Part shown: positions 27,867-35,807 of the stretch, in pieces
How the letters are laid out: each line of letters opens with the position of its first letter
Position numbering within the stretch: position 1 is the stretch's first letter
Source of the DNA: Oscillospiraceae bacterium
Lineage (GTDB): Bacteria; Bacillota; Clostridia; Oscillospirales; Ruminococcaceae
Assembly (NCBI GenBank): GCA_017887325.1
Contig: JAGHIE010000014.1
Coordinates: 33,041 to 97,040, forward strand
Direction: 5' to 3'
Length of the DNA: 64,000 nt
The notes under the pieces: generated by a model
Seen by the model: the letters and a program-made list of their open reading frames with translations, nothing else
What the model was told of the DNA's origin: nothing
Database searches by the model: none
Program-made: the position numbers and the translations under genes

Positions 27867-28470
27867 ACTTTAACAAGTTATACATCATAGGTATTATAAA
27901 CGGAACTACTGCTGAACATAACATACCATTTATAACAGAAATTATTACAATGTCTTCCCTTGTATATTTCATTATCATAGGAAGCGTTGTATCTTCACTT
28001 GTTGCTCCAGCTGGTGCTATAACAGTATATTCATTTGTTATTTTAGCAATTATAGGTATTATCATAAAAGAAATTATTTCTCTGAATAAATTACTCAAAA
28101 ATGCTATTGTCCCCGCTTGAGCTCCTGCTAAATCAGAAACCAAAATACCAGATAAACTATACCAACCTAATCCACAAGAAATGGAAACTGTATCCGCAAA
28201 TGTCATATTTAAAATAAATGCAGATACAAATCCACCAATTATAGACCCTACAATTATCCCAAAAGGTATAAATAATACTGTCAAATTATACTCTCTCATC
28301 TTTTTCAAAATGAGTTTATTTCCTCCAACAGCTATACCTACTGATAACATTAAAATATATAATGTTATATTTGATATACTATCAAACATAATCACAATAT
28401 TATCTGTAAATAAAAATAATCCACATAAAACTCCTACTATTAAAGCTAATATTGCTATTATTACCATCAT
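27865..28470 (-). CDS. LysO family transporter, C-terminal half (DUF340)
   Basis: A 201-aa integral membrane protein with about six helices matching the C-terminal part of the lysine exporter LysO (YbjE). Typical stretches are LSVGIAVGGNK, the acidic/aromatic CGLGWYSLSGILVSDL, and LSNLFREIISF, where family-conserved polar residues sit. Its start overlaps the stop of the upstream half by 4 nt (ATGA). The two products (99 + 201 aa) add up to one LysO, so they probably act as a complex exporting lysine or a toxic analogue. Confidence 0.87.
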   Translation of the reverse strand: MMVIIAILALIVGVLCGLFLFTDNIVIMFDSISNITLYILMLSVGIAVGGNKLILKKMREYNLTVLFIPFGIIVGSIIGGFVSAFILNMTFADTVSISCGLGWYSLSGILVSDLAGAQAGTIAFLSNLFREIISFMIIPIIAKITNEYTVIAPAGATSEDTTLPMIMKYTREDIVIISVINGMLCSAVVPFIIPMMYNLLK

Positions 28471-28766
28471 TCTTCAATCTCTCCCTCATGTTTTTTAACA
28501 TCAGTTTTCTTTAAGTATTTTTCTGTAAGAATATATACAAAAATAACTGAAAACAAGATTGGAACTATTGCAAGAATTAAACTTGATAATCCTATTTCTG
28601 ATATTTCTTTTAAAAAATTATCTCTACTACCTAATTTTACCCCCATAGAAAAAATTAGTATTGCTACACACACTACTTGTAAATGTTGATTTTTCTTATG
28701 CCATTTTTCTGGAAATATTTTTAAACCAATTATTATACCTATAACCATAATAATTATTACTGTCAT
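28467..28766 (-). CDS. LysO family transporter, N-terminal half
   Basis: A 99-aa membrane protein with three helices, matching the first third of LysO, including FSMGVKLGSRDNFLKEIS. The tail is charged (KKHEGEIEE) and the gene ends in an ATGA overlap with the C-terminal half. GGAGGG precedes the ATG. This is a genuine two-gene arrangement, not a frameshift, since each half has its own start signal. It begins 20 nt after the terminator of the pseudokinase gene with no visible promoter of its own. Confidence 0.85.
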   Translation of the reverse strand: MTVIIIMVIGIIIGLKIFPEKWHKKNQHLQVVCVAILIFSMGVKLGSRDNFLKEISEIGLSSLILAIVPILFSVIFVYILTEKYLKKTDVKKHEGEIEE

Positions 28767-28786
28767 ATGTTTTTACCCTCCATAAA

Positions 28787-28813
28787 AAATAGGACTAAAT
28801 ATTTAGTCCTATC
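28787..28813 (-). terminator. Terminator or attenuator after the pseudokinase gene
   Basis: The palindrome AGGACTAAATATTTAGTCCT with flanking A- and T-runs. It sits between the pseudokinase stop and lysO, so it may attenuate rather than end transcription. Confidence 0.75.
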
Positions 28814-28822
28814 TTTATTTTT

Positions 28823-30643
28823 TTATTCACTTTCTCCTTCAGAGCTTTCGCTTGTTGATGGATCTTTTCCCTTAGAACGATAAATCTTAACTTGAACACT
28901 ACCAGATCTATCAACACTTGTTCCTGGTTTTGGATATGTATCTATAACATAACCATTTTCAACTGTATCACTATATTCATCTTCGATAACACTATCAATT
29001 TTATAATAATCTTTTAAATATTGTTGATATTCTTGAGCTGATTTTCCATCTGGATAAGGTATTGTTAAATATCTAGGGCCTTTACTTACAGAAAGAATTA
29101 TTATTTGGTCTGGTGTTACCATTGTTCCTGCTGGAACACTTTGTGCACATATTTGTCCTTCAGCATATTTATCGTCAAATACATAACTTGGTTCACCAAA
29201 ACTAAATTTGCTTGTGTACCTAGATATATCATCATATCTCATTCCAACGAAATTTTCTAATGGAGTACCATTATTTTGTTGTGTAGAGCTTTCTTCACTG
29301 CTCTCTTCACTACTTTCCTTACTACTACTTTCTTCACTACTTTCTGATGATGAACTGCTACTTGAGATACTGCTTGAACTTGTATTTTTATCTTTATCAG
29401 TATCTTTATCTTTACCACCTAAGAAAGGGAACCCCACTAATAATTGATATAATACAACAGCTAAAATAACTATTACTGGTATACATGATAATAAAACTTT
29501 CATCATTAAAGATTTTGATTTTTTATCTTTTGACTTATTATCAATTTTTTCTTCATAAACTTCTTCTGTTTCATCAAATAAGCTGTTTATGAAGCCTTTT
29601 TTCTTATTATCAACATATTGTGTTTGTTCATTGTCTATATCTTCATATGGGTCAAATAATGGACTTTTTGGTGTAATGATAACATTTGTTTTATCCATAT
29701 CATCAGAATACATAGCCATCATTAACTGTTCTAAATCTCTTACTCTTTGTCTAGGGTCATATCTCAATCCTGCCATTATTGATTTAGAAACATTTTCAGG
29801 TATCATTTCATTTAATTTACATGGGTCTATCAAATTATCATTTACAGCTCTACTAGATGCTATAGGAGGTCTAGTCCCTGTTAAAACTCTATAAAGAACT
29901 GCACTAACTCCATAAACATCAGTCCATTCACCATTAGGCAAAACTTTATATTGCTCAGGTGCTCCATAACCATCTTCAATAGTAGAAGTTATTTCTGTAT
30001 CTGATACTCTTGCTGAACAAGTTTTAAATTCTATTAATTTTAAGTTTTCATATTCATCTACTAGTATGGTGTTTATAGATATCCCTCTATGTATATAACC
30101 TGCTTTATTAATTTTTAACAAGTCTTCCATAAAAGGTTTAAACATATCTTTAATTTGATACCAATCTAGTTCCCCAGCATTTTCTTTCAAATAATCATTT
30201 AAAGTAATACATCTAAAATAATCACTTGTAGCATATACTGTTCCATTTTGTTCAAAAATTTCTCTTGTATCTGCAATTAAAGACATACCATTAAATTTAG
30301 CTAAATTTTTATGTAAATCCACAAATTCAGATTTCAAAGCTTTAAATGTTGCAACTTTTCCTGGATTAATTACAATTTCTTTTTCTTGTCTTGTTGATAT
30401 AGAATTTGGAAAATATTCTCTTATTATAACTGCATTCTTTAAATCTGCATCAAACCCTATATATGTAATTCCTTCACCATCTATTTCTAATGCTTTACCT
30501 ACAACATATCTATTATTTAATATACTTTTAGGAGCTAAAACATCATCTCTAACAGGATCTTCTAAAGAAAAGGAACACAGAGGACATCTTGAAGTTTCAT
30601 CTGTAACTTCGTTTAAACATCCTAAGCATATTCTCATTCCCAT
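28823..30643 (-). CDS. Membrane PASTA protein with zinc ribbon and degenerate Ser/Thr kinase domain (probable pseudokinase)
   Basis: This protein has 606 aa. Residues 6-23 are a CxxC...CxxC zinc ribbon, 46-320 a protein-kinase fold, about 395-415 one membrane helix, then a Ser-rich linker and two PASTA domains. The kinase frame is recognisable (GEGITYIG, APEQYK, Trp-Thr-Asp-Val-Tyr), but the key residues are replaced: the ATP lysine is Arg75 (AVIIREYFP), the catalytic HRD is His-Arg-Gly at 185-187, and the metal-binding DFG is Glu-Phe-Lys at 205-207. Loss of all three argues against phosphotransfer. The ATG at 30643 follows GGGGG and the promoter; earlier ATGs lie in or before the -10 box. 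PASTA domains bind wall precursors in relatives. Confidence 0.9.
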   Translation of the reverse strand: MGMRICLGCLNEVTDETSRCPLCSFSLEDPVRDDVLAPKSILNNRYVVGKALEIDGEGITYIGFDADLKNAVIIREYFPNSISTRQEKEIVINPGKVATFKALKSEFVDLHKNLAKFNGMSLIADTREIFEQNGTVYATSDYFRCITLNDYLKENAGELDWYQIKDMFKPFMEDLLKINKAGYIHRGISINTILVDEYENLKLIEFKTCSARVSDTEITSTIEDGYGAPEQYKVLPNGEWTDVYGVSAVLYRVLTGTRPPIASSRAVNDNLIDPCKLNEMIPENVSKSIMAGLRYDPRQRVRDLEQLMMAMYSDDMDKTNVIITPKSPLFDPYEDIDNEQTQYVDNKKKGFINSLFDETEEVYEEKIDNKSKDKKSKSLMMKVLLSCIPVIVILAVVLYQLLVGFPFLGGKDKDTDKDKNTSSSSISSSSSSSESSEESSSKESSEESSEESSTQQNNGTPLENFVGMRYDDISRYTSKFSFGEPSYVFDDKYAEGQICAQSVPAGTMVTPDQIIILSVSKGPRYLTIPYPDGKSAQEYQQYLKDYYKIDSVIEDEYSDTVENGYVIDTYPKPGTSVDRSGSVQVKIYRSKGKDPSTSESSEGESE

Positions 30644-30719
30644 ATAATCTATCCCCCAATCAACGCTAACTAATTTTATTATAATTATTAATAATTTGCA
30701 TAATATCTCATTAAATAAT

Positions 30720-30748
30720 ATCATACCAATATACAGTTATTTTGTCAA
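30720..30748 (-). promoter_or_regulatory. Sigma-A promoter of the pseudokinase gene
   Basis: TTGACA (30743-30748) and TATGAT (30720-30725) are 17 bp apart on the minus strand. Its position excludes the in-frame ATG at 30724 as the start. Confidence 0.75.
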
Positions 30749-30830
30749 TTAATGTTGTATATTTATTATTGAATAATATTTAGTAATATTTGATAAATTT
30801 ATATTAATTTTTATATAAATATTACAAATA

Positions 30831-30860
30831 AAAATAGGAGTTCTATGAACTCCTATTTTT
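30831..30860 (-). terminator. Terminator of the corrinoid/UroD operon
   Basis: AAAATAGGAGTTC and GAACTCCTATTTT pair around a 3-nt loop just after the last UroD-family gene. Confidence 0.88.
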
Positions 30861-30864
30861 ATGT

Positions 30865-31980
30865 TTATTTACAAGTTGCATTATGTTTATCTACTATTTC
30901 GCCAACATATTTAACACGGTCAATATTACCAGTTGATGACATTTCATCAGATATACCTAAAATTAATTTACCTGCAAACATATCTATAAGTTTTTGTGTT
31001 TGTTCTTTTAATGCTTCTAAAGGATACATTTCATCAAATAAAACAGCTGCTATACCATCTATCAAATAAACATCGTCACCCAAAGCTTGTTTCATTTCTT
31101 CTAATGTAACATCACCTTGAGGTTTTGGTGTTATAGCTTCTATTCCGTCTAATCCTGTTTCTTTTGCATATTTTAATATAGCTTTTGTATCTCCGTCCCA
31201 ATGTGCAAAAGTAAATTTACCTTGTTTATGCATTATATCGTTTCTTCTTTGATATTCAGGTAACACATATTCTTCAAATAAATATGGAGGTAATGTAGCA
31301 CAGTGTACATTGTCACCATAGTTTATCCATTCAAATTTACTCTTTTCTAACATTTTCATGAATCTATCATGATTTTGAGCTTTTATTTTAAAATATTCTT
31401 CACATACATCAGGCATATCCATTAATGCAAAAATACCACCTTCTACACCCATTGTATCATTAAACAATGACTGTACATTTATTCTTGGGAAATAAATAGA
31501 ACCTAGTCCATTATTTCCCCAAATGCTAAATACTCTATTGTATTCTTCTTCATCAAATTCATAATCTTGGTGAGCTTCTATGTACATTTGTACTTCCATA
31601 TCTTTTTGGTCTTCTACCCACCATTTTTCAAAGAATTCACCAAAGTTTGATGTGTTTTTCTTTAAGATACAATCAATTGTACCTTCTGGTGTTTCTATGA
31701 AGTGTTGTGTTCTTAATTCATCTAATTTTTTTGAATATCTTTTAATAGATGAATCTTCTATTAATTTTATACAACTATTATAATCATAAATTCTATTAGA
31801 ACAATCAAGAGCATCATACAATTGTCTAATATCCATACCTGTGTATGGAGCAGGTAATGGTTCGTTACGATATCTGCGGTCATCGTACCAGCAAATAATT
31901 CTAGGTTGCCACAAAACTTTTCCGTTTGCTTCACCACGAATAATTTGGCGATTTAAGGTTAAAAAGTCTCTGTTATTCAT
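30865..31980 (-). CDS. UroD-superfamily protein 5, divergent, His-x-Asp type
   Basis: A 371-aa TIM-barrel protein of the uroporphyrinogen decarboxylase/corrinoid methyltransferase superfamily, last gene of the operon. It is the most divergent of the five. In place of the His-x-Cys zinc motif of MtaA it has AHWDGD (His260, Asp262), and no cysteine is seen at the usual late position (LIDGIAAVLFDE). The N-terminus (QPRIICWYDDRRYRNEPLP) is aromatic-rich and may shape a substrate pocket. Probably a methyltransferase acting with the operon's corrinoid protein, but it could be an accessory or decarboxylase-like enzyme. Confidence 0.8.
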   Translation of the reverse strand: MNNRDFLTLNRQIIRGEANGKVLWQPRIICWYDDRRYRNEPLPAPYTGMDIRQLYDALDCSNRIYDYNSCIKLIEDSSIKRYSKKLDELRTQHFIETPEGTIDCILKKNTSNFGEFFEKWWVEDQKDMEVQMYIEAHQDYEFDEEEYNRVFSIWGNNGLGSIYFPRINVQSLFNDTMGVEGGIFALMDMPDVCEEYFKIKAQNHDRFMKMLEKSKFEWINYGDNVHCATLPPYLFEEYVLPEYQRRNDIMHKQGKFTFAHWDGDTKAILKYAKETGLDGIEAITPKPQGDVTLEEMKQALGDDVYLIDGIAAVLFDEMYPLEALKEQTQKLIDMFAGKLILGISDEMSSTGNIDRVKYVGEIVDKHNATCK

Positions 31981-32008
31981 CTTATCAATTCCTCAACCAT
32001 TTATATAT

Positions 32009-33025
32009 TTATCTAATAGATTCCCATGTTTTATATATTTGATATATATTGTCAGGATTTGCACCAGGACCAAATTCACACTGAGCAATACAACCACCAT
32101 CAGCCCATAAATTATCATATACACTCTTAACAGCTTGATCTATTTGCTCAAGTGTTCCGTTTGGAATTAAGTGTTGACGGTCAATTTCTCCCCAGAATGT
32201 AATTTTACCTTTAAATTGTTTTAATTTTTCTACACCCATACAGAAAATTTGACAGTTTAATGCATCAAGTCCTAAATCAATTAATCTTGGAATTATATCT
32301 AAAGTATATCCATCTGAGTGCATAAACATTTTCTTTCCATGCTTATGTGCTATATCAATATAATCTTTATACATTGGTCTAAAATATTTATCCCATAACT
32401 CTGGATTTATTAATAGTGCATTTTGAGAACCCCAGTCATCCATCATGTTTAAAGCATCAACATCTGTTTGAGCCCATTTTGTAAGTAGTCTGCAATAAAA
32501 ATCATGCATTTTTTCCATAAACTCTAACATTTTCTTTGGTGGGTCCATTAAATCCATATATAAATCTACTGTTCCTCTAATAAATTGAAGTTGTTCAAAA
32601 GGTCTTGGACAACAACCTGCTATCATAAATTTATCTGATGCTTTGCAAGCCTCATTAACTTTATCTATATCAAAAGTTAATAATTCTTCTGGAATATGAA
32701 CATTTCCTACATCAGACCAATCTTCTTCTTTTACGATAGGTTCTTTTACTTCTCCAATGATACCTCTATGAATATTAGTAAAAATACAACCCCATTCATC
32801 TACATATGTTCCAACTTCATATGCATCACCTTGTGTTTTAGGTAATTTTTCATATGTAGTTTGTGGTCCACCAAAATCCCAAACAAAATCATCTTGGATT
32901 TTCTTAAACATTTCAGGATATGTAAATTCAGCCCAAGGCAAAGTCCATATTTGACGAGGAACTCTGCCGTCTGTATTTTTAAAATTTAATGTATCTAATA
33001 CTAATTGTCTAGATGTGCGTTCCAT
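32009..33025 (-). CDS. UroD-superfamily protein 4, His-x-Asp type
   Basis: A 338-aa UroD-superfamily TIM barrel. Core motifs include MDDWGSQNALLINPELWDKY, followed by KMFMHSDGYTLDIIP with His236 and Asp238 replacing the zinc His-x-Cys, and ITFWGEIDRQH in place of the cysteine strand. The N-terminal RVPRQIWTLPW matches the substrate-side loop of the family. It lies 18 nt after the gene for protein 3 and 28 nt before that for protein 5, so all share one transcript. Its partner is presumably the single corrinoid protein of the operon; substrate unknown. Confidence 0.85.
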   Translation of the reverse strand: MERTSRQLVLDTLNFKNTDGRVPRQIWTLPWAEFTYPEMFKKIQDDFVWDFGGPQTTYEKLPKTQGDAYEVGTYVDEWGCIFTNIHRGIIGEVKEPIVKEEDWSDVGNVHIPEELLTFDIDKVNEACKASDKFMIAGCCPRPFEQLQFIRGTVDLYMDLMDPPKKMLEFMEKMHDFYCRLLTKWAQTDVDALNMMDDWGSQNALLINPELWDKYFRPMYKDYIDIAHKHGKKMFMHSDGYTLDIIPRLIDLGLDALNCQIFCMGVEKLKQFKGKITFWGEIDRQHLIPNGTLEQIDQAVKSVYDNLWADGGCIAQCEFGPGANPDNIYQIYKTWESIR

Positions 33026-33043
33026 AGTATTTCTTCCTTTTTA

Positions 33044-34090
33044 TTATTTTTTGTATGGAGTATAAGTTTTTGCAATTTCTACCATCAACTCTGCCTTTTT
33101 AAAGTCTGAACCTGATGGATACTCACAACCTGTAGCCAACATATATCCAGTACCATCTTTAGCAAATATGTCAATTTGGCGTTTGCATTCTTCTACCCAT
33201 GCTTCATCGGTACTAGTAACAACCATTGGAGGAGGTACACAACCTATTAAACCAAGTTTGTTGCCATATTTTTCTTTACAATCAGCAAAATCAGTACATT
33301 CTGCTGGTGGGTGTAAAAATGAAAATGCACATGGTTTTGTAGCTTCAATTTGGGCATCAAAATAAGGTTTTTCGCCACAGTTATGAATCATAACAAGCAC
33401 ACCTCGTTCATGACAAACATCAGCCAAAACTTTTATTGCTTCACTTTCCATTTCAATCCACATATCTTGTGACATAATTGTACCGGAGGCGAATAATGTA
33501 TCAAACATGATACCTTGAATTCCTGTATCAATAAGTGCATTTACATAATCTTTTAAAGTTTTTGTAACTTCACCTACTGCTTCTTTTACTGCATCAGGGT
33601 CATCATATAAATCCATGTACATATCTTCTTGATTTCTTAACATGGATAAAGTTCCCAATGGTCCAAAAACAAATGCTGTTACTGGAAATTCTCCATTTGC
33701 TTTCTCAACTAATTGACGGCATACATCTATATGCATCATCATTCGTTTTGATTGTTTATAATCTACTTTTTTTATTTTTGCATAATCTTCTATATCTTGA
33801 ATTATACATTGAGAATAGTCAGGATGAGGTGCATCATTTTCATGGAAAATCAATTTTTGACCCCAAGCATCACATTCAACTGACAAATCAATTAATGTAA
33901 CAACTCCATCTAAATTAAATTGTTTAACTGCTTTATAAAGTGCATCTGCACATACATCTGCATTAGTTGCCCATTCTTCATAAGTTGCATTAACTAATTT
34001 TCTAGTCACTCCAGATAAAATAGGATATACCGGTATTCTATCTACTTCTTGATGGTTAAGCATTGCAGTAATTCTCTCCATAGAATTCAT
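33044..34090 (-). CDS. UroD-superfamily methyltransferase 3, MtaA/CmuA-like, zinc motif intact
   Basis: A 348-aa TIM barrel close to the MtaA/CmuA group that moves methyl groups between corrinoid proteins and thiols or other acceptors. The zinc ligands are all visible: His236 and Cys238 (VMIHNCGEKP) and Cys284 (LIGCVPPP). The N-terminal ERITAMLNHQEVDRIPVYP is the classic family opening. With an intact thiolate-activating site this member is a good candidate for the second half-reaction (methyl-corrinoid to an acceptor), though it could also attack the substrate. Spacing to neighbours is 24 and 18 nt. Confidence 0.88.
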   Translation of the reverse strand: MNSMERITAMLNHQEVDRIPVYPILSGVTRKLVNATYEEWATNADVCADALYKAVKQFNLDGVVTLIDLSVECDAWGQKLIFHENDAPHPDYSQCIIQDIEDYAKIKKVDYKQSKRMMMHIDVCRQLVEKANGEFPVTAFVFGPLGTLSMLRNQEDMYMDLYDDPDAVKEAVGEVTKTLKDYVNALIDTGIQGIMFDTLFASGTIMSQDMWIEMESEAIKVLADVCHERGVLVMIHNCGEKPYFDAQIEATKPCAFSFLHPPAECTDFADCKEKYGNKLGLIGCVPPPMVVTSTDEAWVEECKRQIDIFAKDGTGYMLATGCEYPSGSDFKKAELMVEIAKTYTPYKK

Positions 34091-34114
34091 AAAAAATTCT
34101 CCTCTTTGCTAAAG

Positions 34115-35077
34115 TTATTTATAAATAGCTTCTTCTCTCCAAATTTTTTGCATTAATTCGTATCTTTCTAAAGGTAAACCTGTATAAGCACAGTTTGAAG
34201 TAGAGAAAATAAAACCATATCCTTCTGACATACCTTCTTTAATACAACGGCGAATATCAGCAATAGCTTCTTCTTCTGTACCTGTTTGTAATAATCCACA
34301 ATTCACATTACCAATAGTACAAACTCTATCCCCATATTTTTTTCTAACATCAAGTAAATTCATATGTCCTTGAGGGTCTATAGAGTGAATTGCATCAGGT
34401 CCACAATCAACTATTTGATCTAAAATAGGGTTTATATTTCCATCTGTATGTTTTATTGTATAAAAACCTAATTCTCTGTATGTATCAATACATTCCTTTA
34501 AATGAGGGGCTACTAACTCAGCAAAAATTTCTGGTGAGAAAAATGGATTTACATTAAAAGCATAGTCAGAACATAATGCAAAACCATCTAACAAACCTGT
34601 TTTTGAAAGTGCAACAGCCTTTTTAGATGCATCTTCTTGCCATCTTTTTTGTTGGTCATGGATACTATCAGGGTCTTCATACATTTTTATGGAGAATTCC
34701 ATCATATCATCACCAGTAGGAATACCTACAGTAGTATCACCATGCATCATTAGAAAATACTCATCACCTGTTTTTTCTCTAATTGTTTGTAATAACCATT
34801 TTGTGCTTTCTAAATCCCATGGATTTGGATGAACAAAAATAGCATCATGATCATATTTTTTTGCTGTCATGATATAAATATCTGCCATATCTTCTATATG
34901 AAGCTTTTGTTCCGCATAAGACATTTGGTTCCATTGTGAATAAAAGCGATGTGAAGGATGAACCTTTCCAAAAGCTTCCATTGTTAGAAAGAAAACTAGT
35001 TCGAATTGTGGAACATGACCGATAATTTTTTCACGACGAAGCGCTTTCTCAAATCTTATTTTATGTGTATCAGCCAT
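34115..35077 (-). CDS. UroD-superfamily protein 2, mixed zinc motif
   Basis: A 320-aa UroD-superfamily protein directly downstream of the corrinoid protein gene (24 nt), the position usually taken by the cognate methyltransferase. The metal motif is hybrid: TIKHTDGNINP (His210, Asp212) with a cysteine at the late position, CTIGNVNCG (Cys260). DGFALCSDYAFNVNPFFSP is the family's substrate loop. It most likely carries out methyl transfer to or from the corrinoid protein. The substrate is not evident. Confidence 0.85.
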   Translation of the reverse strand: MADTHKIRFEKALRREKIIGHVPQFELVFFLTMEAFGKVHPSHRFYSQWNQMSYAEQKLHIEDMADIYIMTAKKYDHDAIFVHPNPWDLESTKWLLQTIREKTGDEYFLMMHGDTTVGIPTGDDMMEFSIKMYEDPDSIHDQQKRWQEDASKKAVALSKTGLLDGFALCSDYAFNVNPFFSPEIFAELVAPHLKECIDTYRELGFYTIKHTDGNINPILDQIVDCGPDAIHSIDPQGHMNLLDVRKKYGDRVCTIGNVNCGLLQTGTEEEAIADIRRCIKEGMSEGYGFIFSTSNCAYTGLPLERYELMQKIWREEAIYK

Positions 35078-35101
35078 TTTTATAATTTTCCTTTCTAAAA
35101 A

Positions 35102-35731
35102 TTATAAGCAAAAAGATAAAGCAACATCTGCTGCAGTAGCTGCGTCTGGTGTGTAAGAATCAGCGTTTACACTATCACAGAAATCTTGTGTTACAGGTGC
35201 TCCACCTATCATAACTTTAGCTCTGATACCTTCAGCTTTTACTAAATCAACAACATTTTTAATTTCTCCCATTGTTGTTGTTAATAATGTTGAACAAGCA
35301 ATAATATCAGCATCATTTTCTTTTGCTGCAGTTACATATTGTTCTGCTGAAACATCAACGCCTAAATCAATAACATTTAAACCTTTACCTTCCATCATCA
35401 TTTTAACGATGTTTTTACCGATATCATGTAAGTCACCTTTTACTGTACCAATAACTACTGTACCTTTACTTTCAACACCTTCTTGAACTAAGTATGGTTT
35501 TAACATAGTTGTACCAGCGTTCATAGCTCTTGCTGCGATTAAAACTTCAGGAACGAAAACTTCATTCTTTTTGAATTTTTCGCCAACTACTGACATACCA
35601 CTTAATAAACCTTCTTCTAAGATAGTTTTTGGTGCAATGCCTTCATCTAAAGCTTTTTGAATTAATTCCTTTACATTTTTTACTCTTCCTTTTTGAAGAA
35701 ATTCGCTCATTTCTACTAATGTTGTGCTCAT
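35102..35731 (-). CDS. Corrinoid (B12-binding) methyl-carrier protein
   Basis: A 209-aa methyl carrier of the MtaC/MttC/MtvC kind. An N-terminal four-helix cap (residues 1-85) is followed by the Rossmann-like B12 domain. The base-off cobalamin motif is GDLHDIGKNIV, with His102 as lower cobalt ligand, then the Ser-x-Leu loop (ACSTLLTTTM) and the Gly-Gly loop (VMIGGAPVT). It would accept a methyl group from a substrate-specific UroD-family methyltransferase and pass it on. It is the only corrinoid protein for five possible partners. Confidence 0.96.
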   Translation of the reverse strand: MSTTLVEMSEFLQKGRVKNVKELIQKALDEGIAPKTILEEGLLSGMSVVGEKFKKNEVFVPEVLIAARAMNAGTTMLKPYLVQEGVESKGTVVIGTVKGDLHDIGKNIVKMMMEGKGLNVIDLGVDVSAEQYVTAAKENDADIIACSTLLTTTMGEIKNVVDLVKAEGIRAKVMIGGAPVTQDFCDSVNADSYTPDAATAADVALSFCL

Positions 35732-35781
35732 AATACATATTCCTTTCTGTAAATAAAACTTTAAAATTATATTTATTTAAC

Positions 35782-35796
35782 ACAGCTATTAGCTGT
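35782..35796 (-). other. Small hairpin between the RACo and corrinoid-protein genes
   Basis: ACAGCT and AGCTGT pair around a 3-nt loop in the largest intergenic gap of the operon (76 nt). There is no T-run, so it is not a terminator; it could be an mRNA processing or stability element setting relative dose of the carrier protein. Confidence 0.3.
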
Positions 35797-35807
35797 TGTT
35801 ATTCATA

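Noticed and set aside
28467..28470. Frameshift splitting lysO
   Set aside because: The downstream half has its own start in a clean ATGA overlap and both products end and begin at natural domain borders, so it is a two-gene form, not a broken gene.
29208..29447. Plus-strand Leu/Ser-rich frame inside the pseudokinase gene
   Set aside because: It is the reverse reading of the Ser-rich linker codons; low-complexity shadow.
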